Positions 8,811 through 15,938 of a stretch of DNA of 35,167 bases are shown piece after piece. Position numbers and translations under genes: made by a program. The stretch covers positions 1 through 35,167 of the forward strand of contig CAIWAH010000129.1 of the NCBI GenBank assembly GCA_903910585.1, in the 5' to 3' direction. Under the pieces are notes generated by a model. That model did no database searches. It worked only from the letters and a program-made list of their open reading frames with translations, and was not told the DNA's origin. Every line of letters starts with the position of its first letter. Positions within the stretch are counted from its first letter, which is position 1. Source of the stretch: an uncultured Verrucomicrobiota bacterium. Its GTDB lineage: Bacteria > Verrucomicrobiota > Verrucomicrobiia > Limisphaerales > UBA9464.

Positions 8811-8864
8811 TGAAGCAAGAGCCGAAGGTTGGGGGCGAACGTAGCCGGCATTCATGGCGACAGT

Positions 8865-10109
8865 TTAAGGTTGGGTGGGAAGCGAGTTGGTGGCCGTCGG
8901 GCCGCCGAAGACGGGTCCGGTGGGCACCAGTGAGCCGCCCTTGCGCTCGAAGGACAGGAAGAGGTTTTCCGGCGAAGTGCCGTTGGCATCAAACGTGACC
9001 ACGGACACCGGAGATTCCGATTCCGGCACCACGCCGAGACTGTTGACCGTGCCGTCGGCGTTCTGGTTCCAGATTTGGAACTGGCCGTCCTTGCTGGAGG
9101 GCAGGGCCAGCGCGCCGGTGCCGGTGTCCGGGTCCACAAACACGGTCGGTGAGCCCACCGACGCGAGCTCGGTCATCCCGTTGCCGGCAGTCGCCGACGT
9201 CGCGTCGGCAACTTCACCGGGATCCGTCCCGCTTTGGGGTGTCGCCGGCACCACGGCCACCACGCTGACGTCCGGCGGCGGTTCGGCGGCGGACGCGGTA
9301 GTGGTCGGATCTTCGGTGGTCGATATTTCGGCCCGGCGGTTCGCGGCCAGCTGTTCGGCCGCCAGCCGGGCCAGCGACTCCGCGAGACTGCGCCCGTTGC
9401 CGGCAGTGCCGGCCAGCAGGGGTGGGTTCGTCTGGCCATTCTGGCCCAGCTGGAAGACGTGCAACCGCGTGACTCCGCTCGGCAGCGCCATGCGTTGCTG
9501 CAGGATCTGGTTGAGCGAGGCGACCTGCGTGGTGAGCGCCCGGACCCTTCGTTCCAACTGGAGCTTCTCGGTGTCACCGGCCAGCGGACTGGTCGGTCCC
9601 GGGCCGGCCGCAAGAGCCGGAGCTGCGTCCGGCATCCGCGGCACCGACCGCCCGGCATTCGGAGCGGGCTTCGGTTCCTCCGCCGTCTGGGAAGTCCGGC
9701 CGGAATCCATCCGAACGGATTCCGGCGTGACCTTGGCCAGCGAGCCCTCCGCCGGACCCGTTTGCCACCACCAGTGAAGTCCGGCGCCCAAGGCCAGACA
9801 GGCGGCCGCGGCCAGCGCGCGCAACGACCAACGCTGCCACGTCGAGGGGAAGGGCACCGCCGGCGCGTCGTCACTCCGGGTCTCTGCCGAAATCCGGCCC
9901 CAGACCGAGAGCGGCGGCACCGGGGCGGGCTCCCCAAAGACCTCCTGTTCCAGGCCGCGCTGAAGTTCCCGGATCAGGTCGCGCAAGACGGCTTCCTGGG
10001 CGAGCCGGGCTTCGAACTCCGCGCGGTCGCTGTCCGTGAGCAGGCCCAGCACATAAAGGCTCGCCTGTTCCTCGGTGGCGCGGTCGAACTGGATCTGGGG
10101 TTCATTCAT
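8865..10109 (-). CDS. RskA-like anti-sigma factor
   Basis: The 414-residue protein has the parts of an anti-sigma-K factor. An N-terminal cytoplasmic domain (EEQASLYVLGLLTDSDRAEF, residues 13-32) is typical of the sigma-binding region. One membrane helix lies at about 94-115. A periplasmic coiled coil follows (LERRVRALTTQVASLNQILQ). The C-terminal part has the RskA pattern: GQFQIWNQNADGTVNSLGVV and ERKGGSLVPTGPVFGG. Between coil and C-terminal part lies a long Ala/Thr/Pro-rich insert of about 90 residues, unusual for the family. The protein should hold the sigma factor at the membrane until an envelope signal releases it. The ATG at 10109 overlaps the sigma stop by eight bases and has AAGGA five bases upstream; the longer frame to 10385 only shadows the sigma gene. 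Confidence 0.87.
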   Translation of the reverse strand: MNEPQIQFDRATEEQASLYVLGLLTDSDRAEFEARLAQEAVLRDLIRELQRGLEQEVFGEPAPVPPLSVWGRISAETRSDDAPAVPFPSTWQRWSLRALAAAACLALGAGLHWWWQTGPAEGSLAKVTPESVRMDSGRTSQTAEEPKPAPNAGRSVPRMPDAAPALAAGPGPTSPLAGDTEKLQLERRVRALTTQVASLNQILQQRMALPSGVTRLHVFQLGQNGQTNPPLLAGTAGNGRSLAESLARLAAEQLAANRRAEISTTEDPTTTASAAEPPPDVSVVAVVPATPQSGTDPGEVADATSATAGNGMTELASVGSPTVFVDPDTGTGALALPSSKDGQFQIWNQNADGTVNSLGVVPESESPVSVVTFDANGTSPENLFLSFERKGGSLVPTGPVFGGPTATNSLPTQP

Positions 10110-10743
10110 GGCGGTCCTTGAGGCGGGCCCGTAGTGCCAGCAGGCCGCGCCGGATGCGGGCCTTGATGGTTCCGAGCGGTTGGCCGGTGGTGCGGGCAAT
10201 CTCTTCCTGGGTGCAGCCGCGATAGAAGGCGAGTTCGAGCGCGTGCCGCTGCTCCGGGGGCAGCGCGCCCAGCGCCCGGCCGACGCGACGGGCGGATTCC
10301 CCTTCGGCCAAGTGGGTGAAGGCGTTCTCCTCGCTGGATTCCTCCACGGGTGCGGCGGTGCGGAGACGCTCGAGGCTGGCTTCACGCCGGTTGCGCTGGC
10401 GGAGGCGGTCCCAAGCCAGCCCGCGTGCGATCAGCATCATCCACGTCAGCGGACCGGACTTCGCCGCATCGTAGCGGCCGGCCCGTTTCCACAGCTGCAC
10501 GAAGGTGTCCTGCAGGACTTCCTCGGCTTCGCGCGGATCACCAAGGATCCGTTCCAGCAGCCGCAGCAGCGCGCCGCCCCGTCGGCGGTAAAGCTCGGCC
10601 AGCGCACCGGAATGGCCCGCGGCGAGTTCCGCGAGCAACCGCGCATCCACCAGGGGGTCCAGCTCGCGCTCCGCAGCGACCGGCGCCGCCACCGTTCCCG
10701 GGAAGGGAATCGGCGGCTCCGGATCAGACTCAGGCTGCGACAT
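10102..10743 (-). CDS. ECF sigma factor, SigK-like
   Basis: The 213-residue protein has both ECF sigma domains. Region 2 runs from about residue 37 to 107 (ALAELYRRRGGALLRLLERI, AEEVLQDTFVQLWKRAGRY, GPLTWMMLIARGLAWDRLR), and region 4 lies near the C-terminus (ALGALPPEQRHALELAFYRG, TQEEIARTTGQPLGTIKARI) with its helix-turn-helix. An acidic, proline-rich tail of about 35 residues precedes region 2. The ATG at 10743 is the first plausible start; a longer frame to 10902 would run into the divergent purF promoter region. It heads a minus-strand string containing its RskA-like anti-sigma, a secreted propeller and a pseudopilin, so it probably activates envelope or secretion genes, including its own operon. 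The 173 bases between it and purF should hold both promoters; no confident box was recognised there. Confidence 0.9.
   Translation of the reverse strand: MSQPESDPEPPIPFPGTVAAPVAAERELDPLVDARLLAELAAGHSGALAELYRRRGGALLRLLERILGDPREAEEVLQDTFVQLWKRAGRYDAAKSGPLTWMMLIARGLAWDRLRQRNRREASLERLRTAAPVEESSEENAFTHLAEGESARRVGRALGALPPEQRHALELAFYRGCTQEEIARTTGQPLGTIKARIRRGLLALRARLKDRHE
10115..10119 (-). promoter_or_regulatory. Ribosome binding site for the anti-sigma gene
   Basis: On the minus strand this reads AAGGA, five bases before the ATG at 10109 and inside the last codons of the sigma gene. It supports this start and coupled production of the two partners. Confidence 0.7.
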
Positions 10744-10916
10744 GCGGACAGGCACGGTTCTGCGAGGGTATCCGGCCGGACACGGGCTTTGGATGCAGAA
10801 GTTGCCGGGTTTCGCCCCAGAATCGGGCCCCCGCGTCCATCGCCGGGATTGGGCGGAAACTCCCGGCGGAAATTTCCTTCCGTTCCCCGGCCTGCCCCCC
10901 ATCGTTCGACCGTCTC

Positions 10917-12386
10917 GTGGCTACGCCTTCCCATCCGAAACACTATTGCGGCGTTTTTGGCATCTACGGCCATCCCAACGCTGCCGAACTCACCTACTTC
11001 GGCCTCTACGCGCTCCAGCACCGGGGTCAGGAGTCGGCCGGCATCGTCACGACCGACGGGGAGAAATTCTACCCGCACAAGGGCATGGGCCTCGTGCCCG
11101 CGGTGTTTTCCGGGGAGGTGCTGCATGACCTGGTCGGTTCCGCGGCCATCGGCCACACCCGCTATTCCACGACCGGTTCGTCGAACCTGGCCAACGCCCA
11201 GCCGCTGATGGTGGACTGCGCGAAGGGCAAGATCGCCATTGCTCACAATGGCAACCTGACCAACGCCGCCATGCTGCGGGACGAGCTGGAGGCAAATGGG
11301 TCGATCTTCCAGACGACGGTGGACTCCGAAATCATCGTCCATCTGCTCGCCCAACCCGCCCGGCCCGGCGGCCACAGCGCGCTGGTCGAGGCCGTCCGGC
11401 GCATCGAGGGCGCCTATTCGCTGGTGATCCTGACGGAGCAGGAGCTGATCGGCGTGCGCGATCCCCACGGCTTCCGGCCGCTGAGCATCGGCAAGCTCGC
11501 GAACGGCGCCTATGTGCTGGCGAGCGAGACCTGCGCGTTTGACCTCATCCAGGCGCAGTTCGTGCGCGATGTGGAGCCGGGCGAAATCGTGGTGATCAGC
11601 GGACAGGGCATCCAGTCCATCCCCGCCTTCCCCGAACACACGCGGCGGGCGTTCTGCATCTTCGTATACGTCTATTTCGCCCGGCCCGATTCCACCATCG
11701 CCGGCAGCAACGTTTACAAGGTCCGCACCGAGATGGGCCGGCAACTGGCGCGCGAAAGCGGCATCGAGGCCGACGTGGTCGTGCCGGTGCCGGACAGCGG
11801 CGTGTGCGCGGCGCTGGGTTACTCGCTGGAGAGCGGCCTGCCGTTCGAGATGGCATTCGTCCGCAACCACTACGTCGGCCGGAGCTTTCTCCAGCCGTCG
11901 CAGCTCATCCGTGACTTCGCGGTGCGCGTGAAGCTCAATCTCATCGGCGACCTGGTGAAGGGAAAGCGCGTCATCATCGTGGACGACTCGATCGTCCGCG
12001 GCACGACCAGCAAGGCCCGCGTCACCAGCCTCAAGGAGGCCGGCGCGAAGGAGGTCCACTTCATGGTCAGCTGCCCGCCGCACGTGAACCCGTGCGTTTA
12101 CGGCATCGATTTCCCCGAGCGCAACAAGCTGATGGCGGCGACCAACACCCAGGAGGAGATCCGGAAGTTCCTCAACGCCGATTCGCTCACCTACCTCTCG
12201 CTCGAGGGCATGGTGAAGGCCACCGGTCAGCCGAAGAACGGCTTCTGCCTCGCCTGTTACGACGGCAACTATCCCGTGGCCTACGACGACTCGGTGGACA
12301 AGCACATCATCGAGCGCCGGCGCGCCCGCGGCGGCGGTCTCGCGGCGGAACTCGCGGCCGAAGCCGCCCAGCGCCGCCTGCTCTGA
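10917..12386 (+). CDS. purF: Amidophosphoribosyltransferase (glutamine PRPP amidotransferase)
   Basis: The 489-residue enzyme makes 5-phosphoribosylamine, the first step of purine synthesis. The glutaminase domain begins CGVFGIYGHPNAAELTYFGL and QHRGQESAGI, with Cys11 as nucleophile once a 10-residue propeptide is removed. The PRPP site is VIIVDDSIVRGTTS at about residues 351-364. Cysteines in AFCIFVYVYFARPDS, VNPCVYGIDFPE and FCLACYDG match the four iron-sulfur ligands of the Bacillus subtilis type, so a 4Fe-4S cluster is likely. No ATG lies close to the catalytic Cys; the GTG at 10917 is the best start and gives a short propeptide, as expected for cluster-type enzymes. The frame extends upstream to 10350 only over the antisense sigma gene. 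The gene is divergent from the sigma gene, and no purine riboswitch was recognised. Confidence 0.95.
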   Translation: MATPSHPKHYCGVFGIYGHPNAAELTYFGLYALQHRGQESAGIVTTDGEKFYPHKGMGLVPAVFSGEVLHDLVGSAAIGHTRYSTTGSSNLANAQPLMVDCAKGKIAIAHNGNLTNAAMLRDELEANGSIFQTTVDSEIIVHLLAQPARPGGHSALVEAVRRIEGAYSLVILTEQELIGVRDPHGFRPLSIGKLANGAYVLASETCAFDLIQAQFVRDVEPGEIVVISGQGIQSIPAFPEHTRRAFCIFVYVYFARPDSTIAGSNVYKVRTEMGRQLARESGIEADVVVPVPDSGVCAALGYSLESGLPFEMAFVRNHYVGRSFLQPSQLIRDFAVRVKLNLIGDLVKGKRVIIVDDSIVRGTTSKARVTSLKEAGAKEVHFMVSCPPHVNPCVYGIDFPERNKLMAATNTQEEIRKFLNADSLTYLSLEGMVKATGQPKNGFCLACYDGNYPVAYDDSVDKHIIERRRARGGGLAAELAAEAAQRRLL

Positions 12387-12453
12387 TGCCGCCGGCCGGC
12401 GACGGCAACATCCCGTGACGAAGCGCCAACGCAGGGTTGGCCATTGCGGGAAG

Positions 12454-12474
12454 GCGGGTTTCCCATTAACCCGC
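12454..12474 (+). other. Stem-loop upstream of the PSCyt1/DUF1549 gene
   Basis: GCGGGTT-TCCCATT-AACCCGC forms a perfect 7-bp stem with a 7-base loop, 13 bases before the ATG at 12488 and 68 bases after the purF stop. There is no T-run after it. It could be a 5' leader hairpin, an operator or a weak purF terminator. Confidence 0.4.
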
Positions 12475-12487
12475 AGCCTCGTCAGCC

Positions 12488-15400
12488 ATGAGTCCCCGTT
12501 TCGTCCTTGCCGGTCCGCGCGCCGTCGCGGTGTTCGCCGCGCTCGCCGCCCTGTTCGTCGCGCCCACGCGGGCCGCGGACGTGGACTTCGCCCGCGACGT
12601 CCGGCCGCTGCTCAACCAGCACTGCACCTCATGCCACGGCGGTGTGAAGAAAGCGGGCGGCGTTACCTTCCTGTTCCGCGAAAGCGCGATGGCGCCCGGC
12701 AAGTCCGGTGAAGTCCCCTTCAAGCCAGGTGACTTGGAGAAGTCGGAGGCGATCCGCCGGCTGACCACCGCGGACGAGGACGACCGCATGCCGCCGCCCA
12801 AGCATGGACCGCGGCTTTCGGACAAGGAGGTGGCCATCTTCCGCGACTGGGTGAAACAGGGCGCGCCGTGGAAGGGTCACTGGGCCTACGCCGCGCCCAC
12901 GCTCCCGCCGTTGCCAAAGGTGTCCCAGCCAAAATGGTGTCGCGCACCGTTGGACCGCTTTGTCCTCGCCAAACTCGACGCGGAAAAGCTCAAGCCCTCG
13001 AAGGAGGCCGACCGGCTCGCATGGTTGCGCCGGGTGAGTTTTGATCTGATCGGGCTGCCACCGACGCCGGAGGAGACCAAGGCGTTTCTCGCGGACCGGA
13101 AATCCGGCGCCCACGAACGCGTGGTGGACCGCCTGCTCAAGTCACCGCACTTCGGCGAACGCTGGACCGCCCCGTGGCTGGACCTCGGGCGCTATGCGGA
13201 TTCGCAGGGTTACGAGAAGGACGCCGCCCGCACCGTCTGGCCTTGGCGCGACTGGCTGATCCGCGCGTTCAACGTCGATCTGCCCTTCGACCAGTTCACC
13301 GTGCGGATGCTCGCCGGCGACCTGCTGCCCGACGCGACGCTCGACGACGTGGTTGCGACGGCCTTTCACCGCAACACGCCGACCAATGCCGAAGGCGGCA
13401 CCGACGACGAGGAATACCGCGTCAGCGCCGTGCTCGACCGCGTCAGCACGACGTGGAAGACGTGGCAGGGGGTGAGCTTCAACTGCGTCCAATGCCACGC
13501 GCATCCCTACGATCCGATTGATCATCCCGAGTTCTACAAGTTCCTCGCCATCTTCAACACGAGCCAGGACTGGGATCTGAACGGCGACGAACCGCGCCTG
13601 AACGTGCCGCTCGACGTGAAGGACTTCGCCCGCGCCCGGGAGCTCGACCGCCAGTTGCGTGACTTGCGCACCGGACAGTTGGCCGAGACCGAAAAACTGG
13701 CTGGCAGTTCGGCCCAGTGGCGGATGCTCACCCCGTTGACCGCGGCCTCGTCGCACCTGACCAAGCTCGTCATCCAACCGTTCGCGGCCGGCGGCGGCGA
13801 AGTCGTGACCGAAGGCACGGTGTCGCACGACTCGAAGTTCACGCTCGAGCTCGCCGCACCCGCAGGCGGATTGACCGTCACGGCCCTGCGCATCGACGCG
13901 CTGCCGAAGAATCCCGAGGCGGCGCTGCTGATGCCGGAGCTGGGCTTCATTCTGTCCGAGGTCCGCAGCCAGGTGCTCAGCGCGGACAACACGAAGGCGG
14001 TTGCCGATTACGAGCAAGCTCTGGCCGAAGCCCGCGCCGCCGAATCGAAAGCCGCCGAAGCCGAGAAGTCCGCGAAGGACGCCGACAAGGAGGCGCGGAA
14101 GAAGGACCTCGAAGCGCGACGCAAGGAAGTCCGCGACCTCGAGCGCAAGCACCCCGGCGAAGTGAAGTGGCGCTACGCCTTCGGCGACGAAGTTCAGCCA
14201 TTCCAAGACCCGCAGGCGACCCTCGACCCCGACAACCGCGGCTGGGGCGCGCTTTCCCGGATGACGCACCCGCGCCACCTCGTGCTCGTGCCGGAGGCGC
14301 CGTTCATGCTGCCTTCCGGCGCCAAGCTACGTGTGCTCATCCGCCAGGAAGCCGCCCCGAATGACATGGCGCCACTGGTGATGAACCGCAGCCGCTTCAG
14401 CCTGAGCGCCGACACCGCGTGGACCTCGCAGGTGAACGGCGCGGACTTCAAGGCGCGCTGGGACAAGCTCGCTGAGCTGAGGAAGGAGCGGGACGCCATC
14501 AAGGGTGCCTCGACGCCGGTAATGGCCGAGCAGGACGCGCCGCTCAAACGTCCCACCGCGGTGTTCCAGCGCGGCAACTGGATGAACCACGGCGAGCGCG
14601 TCACCGCCGGCGTGCCCAAGATCTTCCAGCAACCGCCCGCCGGCCAGCCGGTGGATCGCCTGGCCATGGCCCGCTGGATCGCCTCGACCAACAATCCGCT
14701 CACCGCGCGCGTGGCGGTGAACCGGATCTGGGAACAGCTCTTCGGCAACGGCATCGTCGAGTCCTTGGATGACTTCGGCACGAGCGGACAGCCGCCGTCG
14801 CATCCCGAGCTGCTGGATTTCCTCGCGGTGCGTTTTCAGACGGAACTCGGCTGGAGCGTGAAACGGCTGCTGCGCGAACTCGTGCTGTCTGCGACCTACC
14901 GGCAGGACGCCACCGTCACGCCTTCACTGCGCGAACGTGATCCCGCCAACCGATTGCTCGCCCGCGGTCCGCGCACCCGGTTGGGCGCGGAAATGGTGCG
15001 GGACAATGCCCTGGCCGTTTCGGGACTGCTCTCCGACAAGCTCTTCGGTCCGCCCGTGATGCCGCTGCAGCCCGATGGCATTTGGCGCGTGGTTTACAGC
15101 AGCCAGAAGTGGGAGACTTCGAAGGACGCCGATGCCCATCGGCGCGCGCTCTACACCTACTGGCGCCGTTCCACGCCGTATCCCAGCCTGCTGACGTTCG
15201 ATGCGCCGAACCGCTCCGTGTGTGCCGCCAAGCGCACGACCACCAGCACGCCGCTCCAGGCGCTCGTGACGCTGAACGACCCCGTTTACATGGAGGCCGC
15301 CCGGGCCCTCGGAGAGCGGATGGCCAAGAAGGGTGGCACGAAGCTCGAACAGCAGCTGGCGTTCGGCTACCGCCTCACCACCGGCCGCGCTCCGACGAAA

Positions 15401-15559
15401 GCCGACGTGAAGGATCTTCAGGCGCTCCATGCCGAGACCCTCGCCGCCTACACCCAGGACAAAGCGCTCGCGGAAAACTTTGGCGGCACACCGGAACTGG
15501 CCGCTATGACACTGGTCGCGAACGCCCTCCTCAACCTCGACGTCACGCTTACGAAGTGA
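12488..15559 (+). CDS. PSCyt1-DUF1549-DUF1553 (PSD1) secreted cytochrome-like protein
   Basis: The 1023-residue protein has a signal peptide (cleavage near residue 29-30) and a single heme motif, CTSCH at 46-50, in a PSCyt1 domain ending in RMPPP and the WVKQGAPWKGHWAY region. DUF1549 follows at about 148-350 (FVLAKLDAEKLKPSKEADR, SFDLIGLPPTPEE, FGERWTAPWLDLGRYADSQG, CVQCHAHPYDPI). DUF1553 fills the C-terminal third (ARWIASTNNPLTARVAVNRI, DDFGTSGQPPSHPELLDFLA, TPLQALVTLNDPVYMEAARA). A charged Ala/Lys/Glu coiled coil at about 501-557 sits between the conserved domains. The family is expanded in planctomycetes and verrucomicrobia and nearly always precedes a DUF1501 gene, as here. A role in periplasmic oxidation or breakdown of complex polysaccharide has been suggested, but the biochemistry is unproven. 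Confidence 0.9.
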   Translation: MSPRFVLAGPRAVAVFAALAALFVAPTRAADVDFARDVRPLLNQHCTSCHGGVKKAGGVTFLFRESAMAPGKSGEVPFKPGDLEKSEAIRRLTTADEDDRMPPPKHGPRLSDKEVAIFRDWVKQGAPWKGHWAYAAPTLPPLPKVSQPKWCRAPLDRFVLAKLDAEKLKPSKEADRLAWLRRVSFDLIGLPPTPEETKAFLADRKSGAHERVVDRLLKSPHFGERWTAPWLDLGRYADSQGYEKDAARTVWPWRDWLIRAFNVDLPFDQFTVRMLAGDLLPDATLDDVVATAFHRNTPTNAEGGTDDEEYRVSAVLDRVSTTWKTWQGVSFNCVQCHAHPYDPIDHPEFYKFLAIFNTSQDWDLNGDEPRLNVPLDVKDFARARELDRQLRDLRTGQLAETEKLAGSSAQWRMLTPLTAASSHLTKLVIQPFAAGGGEVVTEGTVSHDSKFTLELAAPAGGLTVTALRIDALPKNPEAALLMPELGFILSEVRSQVLSADNTKAVADYEQALAEARAAESKAAEAEKSAKDADKEARKKDLEARRKEVRDLERKHPGEVKWRYAFGDEVQPFQDPQATLDPDNRGWGALSRMTHPRHLVLVPEAPFMLPSGAKLRVLIRQEAAPNDMAPLVMNRSRFSLSADTAWTSQVNGADFKARWDKLAELRKERDAIKGASTPVMAEQDAPLKRPTAVFQRGNWMNHGERVTAGVPKIFQQPPAGQPVDRLAMARWIASTNNPLTARVAVNRIWEQLFGNGIVESLDDFGTSGQPPSHPELLDFLAVRFQTELGWSVKRLLRELVLSATYRQDATVTPSLRERDPANRLLARGPRTRLGAEMVRDNALAVSGLLSDKLFGPPVMPLQPDGIWRVVYSSQKWETSKDADAHRRALYTYWRRSTPYPSLLTFDAPNRSVCAAKRTTTSTPLQALVTLNDPVYMEAARALGERMAKKGGTKLEQQLAFGYRLTTGRAPTKADVKDLQALHAETLAAYTQDKALAENFGGTPELAAMTLVANALLNLDVTLTK

Positions 15560-15923
15560 TGAATCTGGAAGGCAGGAAAGCAGGAGCACAGGCGCGAGCT
15601 ACGCTGGTGAACAGCGGCGACTCGCACCGAAGATGTTTCACGCCCCTTCCCCCTCACCCCGGCCCTCTCCCCAAAGGAGAGGGAGAACGTCACGGCGTCG
15701 GTCCCCTTCTCACGCGTGAGGCTCTGTTTCAGCCAACCTCAGGGCCGTCATCGCCACTGCCGCGCCGGACAACCCTGAGGCACTGCCAACTGTCCTCTCT
15801 CCCCGGGGGAGAGGGTCAGGGTGAGGGGAAAGGACGCGCCGATTCCCAGAGCCGGCCCGGGCCCCGCCCAACTCCTTCGCCTTCCGGCTCCCCCTTCCTG
15901 CTTTCCTGCCTCCCAGATCCATC
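15558..15923. repeat. Nested inverted-repeat element filling the gap between the PSD1 and DUF1501 genes
   Basis: Outer inverted repeats of 29 bp (15558-15586 and 15895-15923, centred on GGCAGGAAAGCAGGA) match at 26 of 29 positions. Inner inverted repeats of 28 bp (15645-15672 and 15806-15833, with the core CCCTCTCCCC) match at 25 of 28. Each inner repeat is also half of a local hairpin: CCCTCTCC-CCAAA-GGAGAGGG at 15663-15683, and CTCTCCCC facing GGGGAGAG around 15797-15813. Between them lie the palindrome CTCACGCGTGAG (15709-15720) and the pair CCTCAGGG/CCCTGAGG (15737-15744, 15773-15780). No transposase or open frame of note is inside. It begins on the stop codon of one gene and ends 15 bases before the next start. 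It looks like a non-autonomous palindromic repeat; CCCTCACC/CCCTCTCC palindromes are, from memory, common intergenic repeats in several phyla. Confidence 0.75.
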
Positions 15924-15938
15924 TTCCCCGCTGCGCCC

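Noticed and set aside
10350..10916. N-terminal extension of purF
   Set aside because: It lies over the sigma gene on the other strand, is not conserved PurF sequence, and would bury the catalytic Cys deep inside the protein.
10446..12305. 619-codon open frame on the minus strand
   Set aside because: It is antisense to purF, whose catalytic and iron-sulfur residues are all in place; the composition is that of a shadow frame.
13142..14278. 378-codon open frame on the minus strand
   Set aside because: It is antisense to the PSD1 gene and shows no domain or plausible start.
15558..15923. CRISPR array or transposon with its own transposase
   Set aside because: Repeats are inverted and nested rather than direct and evenly spaced, and no transposase frame is inside.
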